Positions 16,237 to 25,746 of a stretch of DNA of 64,000 nucleotides are shown one piece after another. A program made the position numbers and the translations under genes. The stretch is taken from positions 1 through 64,000 of the forward strand of contig JAJFTV010000140.1 of NCBI GenBank assembly GCA_021372725.1, read 5' to 3'. This DNA comes from Chloroflexota bacterium. GTDB lineage: Bacteria > Chloroflexota > Anaerolineae > Anaerolineales > Anaerolineaceae. Below the pieces are notes generated by a model that was not told the DNA's origin, made no database searches, and saw only the letters and a list, made by a program, of their open reading frames with translations. Each line of letters starts with the position of its first letter. Position 1 is the first letter of the stretch.

Positions 16237-17346
16237 TTATTTCTCCAGCACACAATTCACAGCCCGGGCAAATGCCAGGACCATGTTTTCAAGATTGATT
16301 TCCTCGGCGACGATGCGACAGGATTCGTCGCCCATCCTGCGCAACCTGGTCACATCTGACAGCAGGCTCTGCAAAGCAGTACGCAGTGCTTCAACACTGC
16401 CTGGCTGAACCAGAATCCCGTTCTGGGGTCTGACCAGGTCTGCCTGGGTGCCGTCGGCTTCTCCCACAATAACGGGCAAGCCGTGGGCCATGGCTTGCTG
16501 CACGGCCAGGCCGCCCGTACCGGGCAGCACGAACAGATCCGCCTGGTCAAAGAAAGGCTCCAGGTCGGTGCCGTACTTTGCACCCAGGAATTCAGCCTGG
16601 GGATAGACGGTTTGGGCCAGCTTTTCGAGGCCGGGTTTTTCGGGCCCGTCACCGATGATCCACAGGCGGGGCTGCATGGTTTCCGGCAGGCTGGCACAGG
16701 CTTGCAGCAGCACGTCGACACGCTTGCGGGCTTGCAAACGTCCCACGAACAGCAGCACGGCTTTTCCGCCAGGATAGGCAGGCTCCCTGACAACCGGTGC
16801 CCGCGCGGGTTTTGGCACAGCAGCATTGGGGGCGCTGAATATCCGTTCAGGGTCAAACCCCAGTTGTCGATACTGCTCAAAACCGGTCTGGCTGTAGGTG
16901 ATCAGCGCATCGAACTGTTTCAGAAAGGATCGCTGGAAACTGCGCCGGATACCGGCTTTGGAACTGCTTCCCGTGGGAGCTCCCAAACCCCACCCGATCA
17001 CCGGCCGGTGATGCTGGCGCATCCATCGGACTGCGGACGGGCTGCTGAGGTAACGGGGATTGGCTTCCAGGATGAGCACCTGCGGGTTCCAGATTTTCAG
17101 CCAGCGGAGCAAACCGCCCTGCCAGCACAGGTAGAATTTGCCGCGGAAGAAATGCCGGTTGTTGGCGGGTGTGAGATTTACTTTCGGAGGCGTCTGTGCA
17201 GTCTGGATCGCTTCATGCGGGCGTGCCTCACCGCTGAAAATGCTCAAACCTCCCTCACAGGATTCTGCCAGCAGTTCAAAGAAGGGGATACGGTATTCAG
17301 GCAGCACCCGTTGAACCAATCCGAGCCGGGTGGGAATACTGGTCAC
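16237..17346 (-). CDS. Glycosyltransferase family 1/4
   Basis: 369 residues, GT-B fold. The acceptor half starts GLVQRVLPEYRIPFFELLAES; the donor half contains LLFVGRLQARKRVDVLLQA, LWIIGDGPEK and LFVLPGTGGLAVQQAMAHGLP, where the usual glutamate of the EX7E motif is partly replaced (QQAMAHG). It overlaps the Rad50-like gene by 4 bases. The substrate is unknown. Its placement inside a DNA-repair-like run looks like chance operon packing, but translational coupling is likely. Confidence 0.83.
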   Translation of the reverse strand: MTSIPTRLGLVQRVLPEYRIPFFELLAESCEGGLSIFSGEARPHEAIQTAQTPPKVNLTPANNRHFFRGKFYLCWQGGLLRWLKIWNPQVLILEANPRYLSSPSAVRWMRQHHRPVIGWGLGAPTGSSSKAGIRRSFQRSFLKQFDALITYSQTGFEQYRQLGFDPERIFSAPNAAVPKPARAPVVREPAYPGGKAVLLFVGRLQARKRVDVLLQACASLPETMQPRLWIIGDGPEKPGLEKLAQTVYPQAEFLGAKYGTDLEPFFDQADLFVLPGTGGLAVQQAMAHGLPVIVGEADGTQADLVRPQNGILVQPGSVEALRTALQSLLSDVTRLRRMGDESCRIVAEEINLENMVLAFARAVNCVLEK

Positions 17347-19904
17347 AGTACCACCGTTACCTGGGAACCGGTCGGTGTTTTTTCCACTTCGATGCGGGCC
17401 GGGAAGGCGTCTTTGAGCTCTTCCAGGTGGGTGATGACCAGGATTTTTTCAAAATCCGGGCGCACCATGTTGATGGCTTCGATCAGCCGCTGGCGGCCTT
17501 CGGCATCCTGGCTGCCAAACCCCTCATCGATGACCAGTGTTTGCAGCCGGGCGCCGGCCCGCTGGGCCAGCACCCGCGAAAGGGCCAGCCGGATGGCAAA
17601 GTTCACCCGAAAGGCTTCCCCGCCGGAAAAGAGCGCATAATCCCGCATACCGGCCGAGTCGCTGATCAGGATGTCCAGCGTTTCACGTTTGTCATCGCGC
17701 TTTTTATCCTTGTAATCCTGCTGTGTCTCAAAACGAACCGACATCCCACCGGCAGTGAGCCGGTCGAGAATCAGGTTGGCCTGAACTTCAATTTCCGGCA
17801 ACGCCTGCTCGATGAGCAGAGCCGGTACGCCGTCTTTTCCAAACGCCCGTTCCAGCGTTTTGAGTTGGCCGATTTGCCGGTTGATACCTTCGCGCTTTTT
17901 GTGCATCTCCGTCTTTCTTTTCCGCTGGTCATTCAGTACCGTGACTCTTTGCCGGGCACCACCAACCTCTGTGCGCAGGCGGTTCTCCTGTTCCTGGAGA
18001 GTCATGAGCTCGCTCTCCGCTTTCTGCACATTCGGCAGCCCCTCGGCATCCTTTTGATATTTTTCCGAGGCCGTGAGGAATTCCTGCTCCTGGCGGCTGA
18101 TTTCACCATCCAGTATGGTGATTCCCTTCTGGATGTCGAGAATTTCGCGCTCCAGTGGTTCAAGGGTAGCGCGGGCTCGTTCAAGCTGTCGTTTCTGCTC
18201 TTCGCTGGAACGCAGCCCGGCCTCCTGCTGTCGGATGCTTTCATGGCGGGCTGAATCATACCCAATGGCTTTCAGTTGATCATCCATGGCAGCCAGTTCC
18301 TGGCGGATGTCGGTGGCAAAACTTTCTTCTGCCAGCATTGTATTCAATTCTGCCAGGCGGAGTTCCCCACTCTGCTGCCACTCGTTGATGGCGTCCACCC
18401 GTTGCCTGATTTGATCTTCCATCTGGTCGCTCTGGCGCTGCTGCTGCAACAGGACGGTGTCATACTTTTTGTTTTCGGCAAGCTGTTTTTCGATTTCCTT
18501 GATCCGGAGTTCGGCCTTTTGGGAGAAATCCTGGTTGGCGCGAAAGCGGTCACCAAGTGACTTGCCTTCATTTTCCAGTGATTCGATCAGCCGCAGACGG
18601 TCATCCGGGCTGAGCGGTTGGCCGCATAACGGACAGGCAGCCCCTTCCGTTTCCTTCAATTGGTCTATGCGCTCTTTCAGATCCTGCATTTCCAGCCGCA
18701 TACGTTTGTTCTCTGCTGCTGAGTCGGCAGCAGTTTGTTTTATTTCGTTCAAGTCGTTTTCGAGTACACTGCGGCCTTCCAAAATGGATTTTGTCTGAAT
18801 GATTTCTTCGGCAAGTTGAGCCCGTTTTTCGATGATTTCCGCCAGTTCAGCATCGAGAATGGAGATACGATTCTGGGCCTCGGATAGTACCTTGATCTCC
18901 TGGGTGATGCGGGATCGCTCGATTTGAAGAGCCGTATACGGTTTGTTGCGCAATTCCTGAAATTCACGAAAATTTACTGCAATCTTTTCCCAATTTTCCA
19001 GCTCCTGGCGGGAATTTTGCCATTCCTGGTAGGCAGCTTCAATTTGCGGCGCAGCGGCAATTTGCTCCTGATAGCGGCCATGTTCCAGCCGGCGCTGATT
19101 GAGCAGTTCCGAACGCTCTGATTTCCGTTGGACAGAAGCATCCAGTTGGTCATGCAGTATGCGTACCATTTTTTCCTGCTCGGTCAGCGAATTGGCCAGT
19201 TTGCGAAGCTGATCCACCACTTCCTGGCGGGCAGTACGGAGTGCGGTGACCTGTTTCATTTCGTTTTGCAGGCTTTCCAGCCGGGATTTTCGCTCTGTCT
19301 CCTCGGCCAGCTCGGATTCCACTTCATCCAGGCGGCTGTTGAGGATATTGAGCTCCATTTCTTGCTGCCGTCGGCGTTGGATGGCCATTTCCCGGTATGT
19401 TTCCCAGGAATCAAGCCCCAGGATGTTGCTCAATATCCGTTTGCGGTCACCGGGTCTTTGCTGGGCAAATTGGTCTGCCTTGCCCTGCAAAAAGAAGGAC
19501 GCATTGGTAAAAGTATCGTAGTCCATGCGCAGTATCTGTTCGATACGTTTCTCGGTTTCCCGCATCGTGTGTTCAGAAAGGGTCCGCCAGCGGTCGTTTT
19601 TGTCCAGGATAAAGAAATCCAGCATGGTGGGTTTGTCAATCACCTTGCTGCGCTGGACGCGATAGGTTTCTCCCTCATAACGAAAATCCAGCACCACTTC
19701 GGCGCCGTCGCTATGGCTGTTGATCACTGAATCATCCCGTTTGCGAGCCTGGCCAAACAGGACCCAGGTAATGGCATCCAGCAGCGAAGATTTTCCTGCC
19801 CCGTTCGAACCGGAAATGCAGGCCAGGTCAAAACCATCAAACTGTAACTCAACAGGCTGCTGGTATGAAAGAAACCCTGAAATCTTCAAATAAACTGGAA
19901 TCAT
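17343..19904 (-). CDS. SbcC/Rad50-like SMC-family ATPase
   Basis: 853 residues. Walker A GSNGAGKSS (residues about 32-40), a long coiled coil (about 180-700) interrupted near residue 421 by the zinc-hook CPLCGQPL, then the ABC signature FSGGEAFRV (about 759) and Walker B LVIDEGFGSQD (about 790). Rad50/SbcC dimers tether DNA ends and control the Mre11/SbcD nuclease, but no sbcD gene lies on either side. The downstream co-directional run carries NurA and HerA, which act with Mre11-Rad50 in archaea. First gene of that run. Confidence 0.9.
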   Translation of the reverse strand: MIPVYLKISGFLSYQQPVELQFDGFDLACISGSNGAGKSSLLDAITWVLFGQARKRDDSVINSHSDGAEVVLDFRYEGETYRVQRSKVIDKPTMLDFFILDKNDRWRTLSEHTMRETEKRIEQILRMDYDTFTNASFFLQGKADQFAQQRPGDRKRILSNILGLDSWETYREMAIQRRRQQEMELNILNSRLDEVESELAEETERKSRLESLQNEMKQVTALRTARQEVVDQLRKLANSLTEQEKMVRILHDQLDASVQRKSERSELLNQRRLEHGRYQEQIAAAPQIEAAYQEWQNSRQELENWEKIAVNFREFQELRNKPYTALQIERSRITQEIKVLSEAQNRISILDAELAEIIEKRAQLAEEIIQTKSILEGRSVLENDLNEIKQTAADSAAENKRMRLEMQDLKERIDQLKETEGAACPLCGQPLSPDDRLRLIESLENEGKSLGDRFRANQDFSQKAELRIKEIEKQLAENKKYDTVLLQQQRQSDQMEDQIRQRVDAINEWQQSGELRLAELNTMLAEESFATDIRQELAAMDDQLKAIGYDSARHESIRQQEAGLRSSEEQKRQLERARATLEPLEREILDIQKGITILDGEISRQEQEFLTASEKYQKDAEGLPNVQKAESELMTLQEQENRLRTEVGGARQRVTVLNDQRKRKTEMHKKREGINRQIGQLKTLERAFGKDGVPALLIEQALPEIEVQANLILDRLTAGGMSVRFETQQDYKDKKRDDKRETLDILISDSAGMRDYALFSGGEAFRVNFAIRLALSRVLAQRAGARLQTLVIDEGFGSQDAEGRQRLIEAINMVRPDFEKILVITHLEELKDAFPARIEVEKTPTGSQVTVVL

Positions 19905-20000
19905 GCTGACCGCTTTTTGATGATTATCTTATCATACTCATCGAAATTTTTCACCCGATCCCTGATATTTTTTGAAAACGTTCATCTTTTCTCGCTGAAG

Positions 20001-20030
20001 TTGGTATTCATAGATTGAAAATGTTATGAT
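20001..20030 (+). promoter_or_regulatory. probable promoter for M1 peptidase gene
   Basis: TTGGTA at 20001-20006 and TATGAT at 20025-20030 with an 18-base spacer, 39 bases before the ATG at 20070, in the divergent gap with the Rad50-like gene. Confidence 0.5.
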
Positions 20031-20069
20031 GGAGGTAATCCGCCATGTTTCAAATAAGAGGGTAAGAGC

Positions 20070-21683
20070 ATGAAACAGAAGATTCTGGTCATTGGACTGC
20101 TATTTTCAATTCTGCTTTCCTGCAGGACTGTTTCTTCTACATCCACAATGAATAGCGAAGATAGTAATACAACTCAATTGACGCCAACGCAGAGCCATGT
20201 TCCACCGTTATCTCAGCCGGAAGTTGCTGCTTCTTCACAACCGGGCGGGGAAATTGTCTGGCAAGAGATCCCGCCTTCCGAGTTGTTTGATCTGGATTGG
20301 GAGAATAATTCTTTGTTCCTGAAGGGCCTGAGACCGAAATCAAGGCATTGGGTCGCTGATTTGCCGTATGCCTCACGCTATCGTATGGAGCTGATCATCC
20401 CCGACGAAGTGGAAGGCTTGTCAGGTCGACAGGAGGTCGTCTATACAAATCAGGAGGATGTTGACCTGAACGAGATCATTTTTCGGTTATTTGCCAACGT
20501 CAATGGAGGAGCGATTGAGGTCTCCAATTTACGGGTCAATGGGAAACCGGTCGATCCCCGGCTCATTAATGAAAACAGCACGCTGGCTGTGTCTTTGAAT
20601 GAACCGCTTGCCCCCGGTGAAAGTATCCTGATCCAGATGGATTTCGCATTGCAAATTCCACTGGAAATGGGCGGCAATTACGGTTTGTTTGGATATTTTA
20701 GCGATGTATTGATGCTGGACGTTTTTTCACCGATGATTCCTGCTTATGATGATCAAGGCTGGTACAGCGAAACACCTTCAAAAAATGGAGATTTATCTTA
20801 TAACGATGCCAGTTTTTATCTGGTGAGGGTTATCGCTCCGGATGATTTTGTACTGGTAACCTCTGGAGTGGAAGTCGACCGGGAGACAGATAATGGAACC
20901 CAAATGGTGACCTATGCGGTCGGCCCGGCGCGTGATTTCAGCCTGGTCGGCAGTAGAAATTTCATCGTGGACAGTGATGAGGAAAATGGGGTAACGGTAA
21001 ACAGCTACGGCTTGCCTGGCATGGAAGAAGGGATGGAATTGGCCAAAGAATCAGCACTGGCTGCCATCCGGATCTTCGACGGCCGGATCGGAGCATACGA
21101 TTATACGGAGTTTGATGTGGTGTCCACTCCCATGCTGGCCGGTGGTATCGAATACCCCGGAATGACCTGGATAAATATGAATTCCTATGATCTTTCTGCC
21201 ACCATCAAAGGAATACCGGCCAGTTCAATGTTGGAAAGTGTCACCGCTCACGAAACGGGTCACCAATGGTTTTACAATGCCGTTGGAAATGACCAGTCGG
21301 ATATGCCCTGGCTGGATGAATCGCTGGTTCAATATATAACCGGTCTGTACTTTTTGGATCGTTATGGGACGGAGGGGTACGAAGGGTATAAATCCTCCTG
21401 GGATTCTCGCTGGAAAAAAGTCGATTATCAGGAAATGCCCATCGGTCTGCCCAGTAGCGCGTACAACGAGACGGAATATTCGGCGGTGGTGTATGGGCGC
21501 GGTCCGTACTTTTTTGAGAAGCTGTCCGATGTGATGGGCGAAGATGCGTTTGGCGAATTTTTAAGGGATTACTACAACCGGTATCACTGGCAGATTGCAG
21601 AAACAGAGGACTTGAAGCGGGTCGCCGAACAATACTGTGGGTGTGATTTGACCGGCTTGTTTGAGGATTGGGTCTATCAGTAG
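20070..21683 (+). CDS. M1 family metallopeptidase lipoprotein
   Basis: 537 residues. The signal sequence ends in a lipobox (ILLSC), so the enzyme should be tethered outside the membrane. The zinc site is HETGH at 394-398 with the third ligand Glu417 in WLDES, the exact HExxH-X18-E spacing of M1 aminopeptidases. AGGIEYPGM stands where aminopeptidases have GAMEN, which binds the substrate amino terminus, so specificity may differ. An N-terminal beta domain (about 110-250) is as in the family. Stands alone with its own promoter. Confidence 0.88.
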   Translation: MKQKILVIGLLFSILLSCRTVSSTSTMNSEDSNTTQLTPTQSHVPPLSQPEVAASSQPGGEIVWQEIPPSELFDLDWENNSLFLKGLRPKSRHWVADLPYASRYRMELIIPDEVEGLSGRQEVVYTNQEDVDLNEIIFRLFANVNGGAIEVSNLRVNGKPVDPRLINENSTLAVSLNEPLAPGESILIQMDFALQIPLEMGGNYGLFGYFSDVLMLDVFSPMIPAYDDQGWYSETPSKNGDLSYNDASFYLVRVIAPDDFVLVTSGVEVDRETDNGTQMVTYAVGPARDFSLVGSRNFIVDSDEENGVTVNSYGLPGMEEGMELAKESALAAIRIFDGRIGAYDYTEFDVVSTPMLAGGIEYPGMTWINMNSYDLSATIKGIPASSMLESVTAHETGHQWFYNAVGNDQSDMPWLDESLVQYITGLYFLDRYGTEGYEGYKSSWDSRWKKVDYQEMPIGLPSSAYNETEYSAVVYGRGPYFFEKLSDVMGEDAFGEFLRDYYNRYHWQIAETEDLKRVAEQYCGCDLTGLFEDWVYQ

Positions 21684-21832
21684 GAGTAAACAGTTCGGAA
21701 CCCGGTGCGTAAAGGGTTTGTTCAGGAAATCGGCTCTTGGGCGGAGCCTTCGTTTCACTCAGGTTGACAACCGGGCGAAATGTTGCCGTCATTGTCATGC
21801 TGAACGACAGGGAAGTATCCGACTTGAAAAAT

Positions 21833-22717
21833 CTATGCCAGCTTCAAATCCGCAATCAACCGATCCAGATGTTTGCGCGCCGCTTCGCCAACCGGCAGCA
21901 ATGGTCTGCGGGGAGGGCCGCCGTAAAAACCGGTTTGGTCCATGGCATATTTCAACCCCGGCACGCCGTATCCGCCGGTCACGGCAAAATTGATCTCCAT
22001 GATGCTGATCTGTATCCGCCTGGCTTTTTCCAAATCACAGGCTGCGAAGGCATTCATAATTTCTTTCAATGGCACTGCTGCAACGTTGGACAAGGCCGAA
22101 ATGCACCCGGCTGCACCGATGCTCAAAAACGGCAGCAATGCGCCGCCGGTACCTGCAAACACGATAAAATCCGGTCGAGCCTGCAGGAGTTGTCCCATCT
22201 TGAGAACATTCGAGCTGCTGTCCTTCATACCGATGATATTGGGGTGCTCCGCCAGCGCTATCAGCGTTTTCAGCTCAAAATCGATGCCGGTGAAGGCAGG
22301 GATATTGTAAATCATCACCGGGATCGGCGAGGCGTCGGCCAGCGACCGGTAATGGGCCAAAAGCACCTCGTGGGTCATATCTTTTTTATAGTAATGAGGG
22401 GGGACCACCAATGTTCCGGCTGCGCCGCATTCGGCGGCTTTCAGCGTCAAACGGATCGTATCCGGGGTGCGTTCCACACCGGTTCCGGCCAGCCAGATCT
22501 TTCCGCTGTCCCGAAATACCTGGCCGCAAACCTGCCACACTGCCAGCCGTTCATCATCCGATAAATACGGTGCCTCGCTGTTTGAACCTGGCAGTACCAC
22601 ACCGTCGAGAGGTTGTGAAAGCCAGCGTTTCAGGTTGGTCTCCAGTTTGTCCAATGCAAGGCTTTCATCCTTGTTAAATGGGACAGGAATGGGTGCAAAT
22701 AATCCGGAAATGGTCAT
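21833..22717 (-). CDS. DapA-family aldolase (4-hydroxy-2-oxoglutarate aldolase-like)
   Basis: 294 residues. A TIM-barrel class I aldolase/lyase with Schiff-base Lys165 (IIGMKDSSSN) and Tyr137 (PVMIYNIPAFTG), spaced as in dihydrodipicolinate synthase. The active-site loop reads PGSNSEAP in place of the GTTGE of true DapA, which favours the 4-hydroxy-2-oxoglutarate or keto-sugar-acid aldolase branch over lysine biosynthesis. AGGAG precedes the ATG. It follows threonine synthase in the same direction with a 113-base gap. Confidence 0.82.
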   Translation of the reverse strand: MTISGLFAPIPVPFNKDESLALDKLETNLKRWLSQPLDGVVLPGSNSEAPYLSDDERLAVWQVCGQVFRDSGKIWLAGTGVERTPDTIRLTLKAAECGAAGTLVVPPHYYKKDMTHEVLLAHYRSLADASPIPVMIYNIPAFTGIDFELKTLIALAEHPNIIGMKDSSSNVLKMGQLLQARPDFIVFAGTGGALLPFLSIGAAGCISALSNVAAVPLKEIMNAFAACDLEKARRIQISIMEINFAVTGGYGVPGLKYAMDQTGFYGGPPRRPLLPVGEAARKHLDRLIADLKLA

Positions 22718-22830
22718 ATAGCTCTCCTAATTACACAGATTGATATTCAATACCTTTCCTGGCAACTTCTCAAACTGGCGGTGTTGTTGTGGAAGCAATT
22801 CGGCCGCCAATCTTTCATCATGGTATTTGC

Positions 22831-23949
22831 CTACTTTTCGACAATTTTCAACATCTTCTCGGTTGATTTTAATCCGTGACCGGTGAAAACGGAAACAACA
22901 AGCTCATCAGACTGGCTGGTTTGCAGGTACTGTTTCAACCCCGCAATGATCGCTGCGGAAGTGGGTTCGATATAGAAACCTTTTGTTGACATTTCCTTCA
23001 GGGCAGCCAAAATATCCTCTTCACTGACGGCCAGGAATTGACCCTGGCTGGAACGGACCGCTTTCAGAATTTGCTTACCCCTGGTGGGAACGGCAATGGC
23101 GATGCCCTCTGCCAGTGTATGTTCGCTTTGAACCGGCAGTGGTTGTTCCCTACCGGCTTTGTAGGCAGTATAAAGCGGGGCACAATTGGCCGCCTGGACG
23201 GCGATAATGCGTGGAATCTTCTGTGTGATGCCGGCTTGCAACAGCTCGGTAAATCCAATGTAAGCGCCCAGCAGCAATGTCCCATGACCTGCCGGGATCA
23301 CGATACTGTCGGGAGCTCGCCAGCCCAGTTGTTCGCATACCTCAAAAGCCCACGTTTTGGTGCCATGGAAGAAATACGGGTTCCAGATGTGGCTGGCATA
23401 AAAATTTGTTTGAGCCGCCTTCCAGACGGCTTGCGATGTATCTTCGCGGCTTCCGGGAACCAGGTTCAGGCGCGCACCGTACATGCGGATCTGGGCCAGC
23501 TTTCCGGGTGACGTGGAGGCGGGGACAAAGATTTCACAGTCGATCCCTGATGCGGCACAGTATGCTGCCACAGCACAGCCGGCGTTGCCGGATGAGTCTT
23601 CCACGACCGAACGGATCCCCAATTCGCGCGCTTTGTTGATCATCACGGCAGCTCCACGATCCTTGTAAGAACCGCTTGGAAACAGGTGATCCTGTTTGAT
23701 CCAGGCTGTCTTTCCCCCCAGTTCAACCGGCAGCAGCGCTGTGAGACTCTCACCCAGACTGACCGGATGCGGGTTTGTCAATGGCAGCGCCTCAGCGTAA
23801 CGCCACATATTCGGTGGTCTGTTCTTGATCCGCTGCAGGTCGAAAACAGGTTCAAAAATCAGGTCCAGCAAACCGCCGCAGTCGCACCGCCAGCGCGGCT
23901 GATCGGCTGGATATCTTGTCTGGCAATCGATGCAAATCAATTCTTCCAT
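22831..23949 (-). CDS. thrC: Threonine synthase
   Basis: 372 residues. Fold-type II pyridoxal-phosphate enzyme converting O-phosphohomoserine to threonine. The N-terminus carries a small zinc ribbon (CIDC...CDCGG) seen in this subtype, the cofactor lysine is Lys96 in PSGSYKDRGA, followed by DSSGNAGCAVAAY and GHGTLLLGAYIGF as phosphate-binding loops. A related threonine dehydratase or cysteate synthase cannot be fully excluded, but the ribbon and the motif order favour threonine synthase. Confidence 0.85.
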   Translation of the reverse strand: MEELICIDCQTRYPADQPRWRCDCGGLLDLIFEPVFDLQRIKNRPPNMWRYAEALPLTNPHPVSLGESLTALLPVELGGKTAWIKQDHLFPSGSYKDRGAAVMINKARELGIRSVVEDSSGNAGCAVAAYCAASGIDCEIFVPASTSPGKLAQIRMYGARLNLVPGSREDTSQAVWKAAQTNFYASHIWNPYFFHGTKTWAFEVCEQLGWRAPDSIVIPAGHGTLLLGAYIGFTELLQAGITQKIPRIIAVQAANCAPLYTAYKAGREQPLPVQSEHTLAEGIAIAVPTRGKQILKAVRSSQGQFLAVSEEDILAALKEMSTKGFYIEPTSAAIIAGLKQYLQTSQSDELVVSVFTGHGLKSTEKMLKIVEK

Positions 23950-24058
23950 GTTGATCTATCCATTGTTGAAATTGTGAGAAATGACAGGTGCAATTTATAA
24001 ACCACCTGAAAATACAAAGGCCGGGAATGGTAAGGGATATCTTGCAGACAGGAACAAT

Positions 24059-25012
24059 TCATTTGATATTGATCACATAAGTAATATCAGGCGTATCGGT
24101 GGTCGATGATGGGCGGTCATTCCATAAATAGATGATCAATTTGGCAGGCAAATTTTTCACCTGAAGACCCTGGATTTCCGGTGTAACCGCATCGACGCTG
24201 TTGCAGCCACCGGCCAGGCCGCAGTCATCACTGTGGCGCAGATTATGGGATATCCCAGATGCCTCAGTGGGCAAAATATCTTTCGTCACGTTGAGGGACT
24301 GAGTGTAATCAACCCAGATGTAATTCATATTCAGGTCACGGGCATTATAAGCGATCAGATCGAAGGAAGCGTCACCAACCCGAAAGGAACGTGCAGTCCA
24401 ATGATTCAGGGCAGAAAGATATTCAGAGAGATCATAGGTGACCTCAACGCGGGAACGCTCAGGCCACCAGCGTAAATTTTCGGGAGAGACGTAAAAAGGG
24501 AAATTATCTTTTTCAAGGGCAGCACTGGTGACAAGGCTCTCGTTCCAGAAACTTCCGGCAGTTGCCTTGGAATGGATGGATAATCCTGAAAAGTCGGCTG
24601 ATACCAGCAGATACGGATTGAGAATCTGCAACGCTTCTTTTGAAGGCCCATCCGCACTCATATCGCCGCTGCCGTAATAGTACCAGCCAGCCGTACCCCA
24701 CCAGGGGAGATCATCAGATATGTTCGAAAAAACCGCCTTGAACGGTTCATAGTTCGTGTATATCAGCCAGGGATACTCCATGATGGCTTCTTGCCGCAAT
24801 GCATAAATTTCATCACGGGTCATGTTATCCAAATCGATGCTGTCTGCAATAGGAACAGTCAATGATTCAACGATGGATCGCTGCCCGATGGCAAGAGAAT
24901 TTGTATTTTCAGCAAGAATCGGGTTGATATATCTGGCCACGACCAATAAATATGCGAGAATCAATACGATAAATATAGCAGCCCATCTGATGATTCGCTT
25001 TTGGTAGCTCAT
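24059..25012 (-). CDS. Membrane-anchored protein of unknown function
   Basis: 317 residues, not recognised. An N-terminal membrane segment (about 9-27, AAIFIVLILAYLLVVARYI) with basic residues before it implies a signal anchor and an extracellular body. The body is rich in aromatic and acidic residues and contains one pair of cysteines (DDCGLAGGC) that could form a disulfide. No enzyme motif was found. It is convergent with nothing and divergent from a nitroreductase gene. Confidence 0.6.
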   Translation of the reverse strand: MSYQKRIIRWAAIFIVLILAYLLVVARYINPILAENTNSLAIGQRSIVESLTVPIADSIDLDNMTRDEIYALRQEAIMEYPWLIYTNYEPFKAVFSNISDDLPWWGTAGWYYYGSGDMSADGPSKEALQILNPYLLVSADFSGLSIHSKATAGSFWNESLVTSAALEKDNFPFYVSPENLRWWPERSRVEVTYDLSEYLSALNHWTARSFRVGDASFDLIAYNARDLNMNYIWVDYTQSLNVTKDILPTEASGISHNLRHSDDCGLAGGCNSVDAVTPEIQGLQVKNLPAKLIIYLWNDRPSSTTDTPDITYVINIK

Positions 25013-25134
25013 ACTTTACTCGTCATACTCCAGGTCGGATATTCCATACCGACGGCGGATTTATTTTACCTTAAATATCAGGTGTAAGGCATTAATCGTC
25101 TCATACGAGGTAAAAATGCTTTTCTTGTTCAACC

Positions 25135-25165
25135 TTTACAGGCCTGTTAAGTGATAGCATATAAT
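25135..25165 (+). promoter_or_regulatory. possible promoter for nitroreductase gene
   Basis: TATAAT at 25160-25165 is a perfect -10 box; TTTACA at 25135-25140 is a possible -35 box with a wide 19-base spacer. The start codon lies 26 bases downstream with AAAGGAG between. Confidence 0.45.
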
Positions 25166-25190
25166 CAGAAATGCCGAAAGGAGACAAGAA

Positions 25191-25697
25191 ATGGATTTTT
25201 TTGAATTGATTAATCAGCGCGGCAGTATACGGGACTATAAATCTGACCCGGTCGAGCCCGAAAAACTGGAGCTTCTTTTCGAAGCAGTCCGCCTGGCTCC
25301 CAGCGCCGTCAACCGGCAGCCTTACAAATTGTATGTCGTCTCAACCAAAGGCCGGGAGGATGTTTTGCGGAAGATTTACAACAGCGATTGGTTTGTCCAA
25401 CCCCCTTATGTGGTTTGTATGTGCCTGATTAATGAGCAGGCATGGAAACGACAGGTTGATGGATGCAGTTATGCCATGGTAGATGCAGCAATTGCTTTTG
25501 ATCATCTGGTGCTGATGGCTGCCAATCTGGGTCTGGGAACTTGCTGGCTGGCTGCCTTTGACCCTGATGCGGCGCGTGAAGCTCTACAACTGCCTGCGAA
25601 CCAAACCCCCCTCCTGTTTTCCCCGCTTGGTTATCCCAATGAGGTTACACGCCCCAAGCGCCGAAAGACAATCGACGAACTGGTGGTGTTGATGTAG
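25191..25697 (+). CDS. Nitroreductase family protein
   Basis: 168 residues. FMN-binding nitroreductase fold: the N-terminal RGSIRDYKSDPVEPEKLELL and LAPSAVNRQPYKLYVV hold the flavin phosphate loop, and LMAANLGLGTCWLAAF is the conserved mid-domain helix. Short members of this family reduce quinones or nitro compounds with NAD(P)H; the natural substrate is unknown. AAAGGAG six bases before the ATG supports the start. Convergent with an EamA transporter. Confidence 0.88.
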   Translation: MDFFELINQRGSIRDYKSDPVEPEKLELLFEAVRLAPSAVNRQPYKLYVVSTKGREDVLRKIYNSDWFVQPPYVVCMCLINEQAWKRQVDGCSYAMVDAAIAFDHLVLMAANLGLGTCWLAAFDPDAAREALQLPANQTPLLFSPLGYPNEVTRPKRRKTIDELVVLM

Positions 25698-25746
25698 AAA
25701 TATCTTCAATTGCAGCCGGGTAGCGGCTTAAAACGATTTGCCTGTT

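Noticed and set aside
16483-17640. 385-codon + strand frame opposite the glycosyltransferase and Rad50-like genes
   Set aside because: It spans the overlap of two well-supported minus-strand genes and shows no protein motif.
21737-22564. 275-codon + strand frame opposite the DapA-family gene
   Set aside because: The opposite strand carries the aldolase with intact lysine and tyrosine sites; the frame is a shadow.
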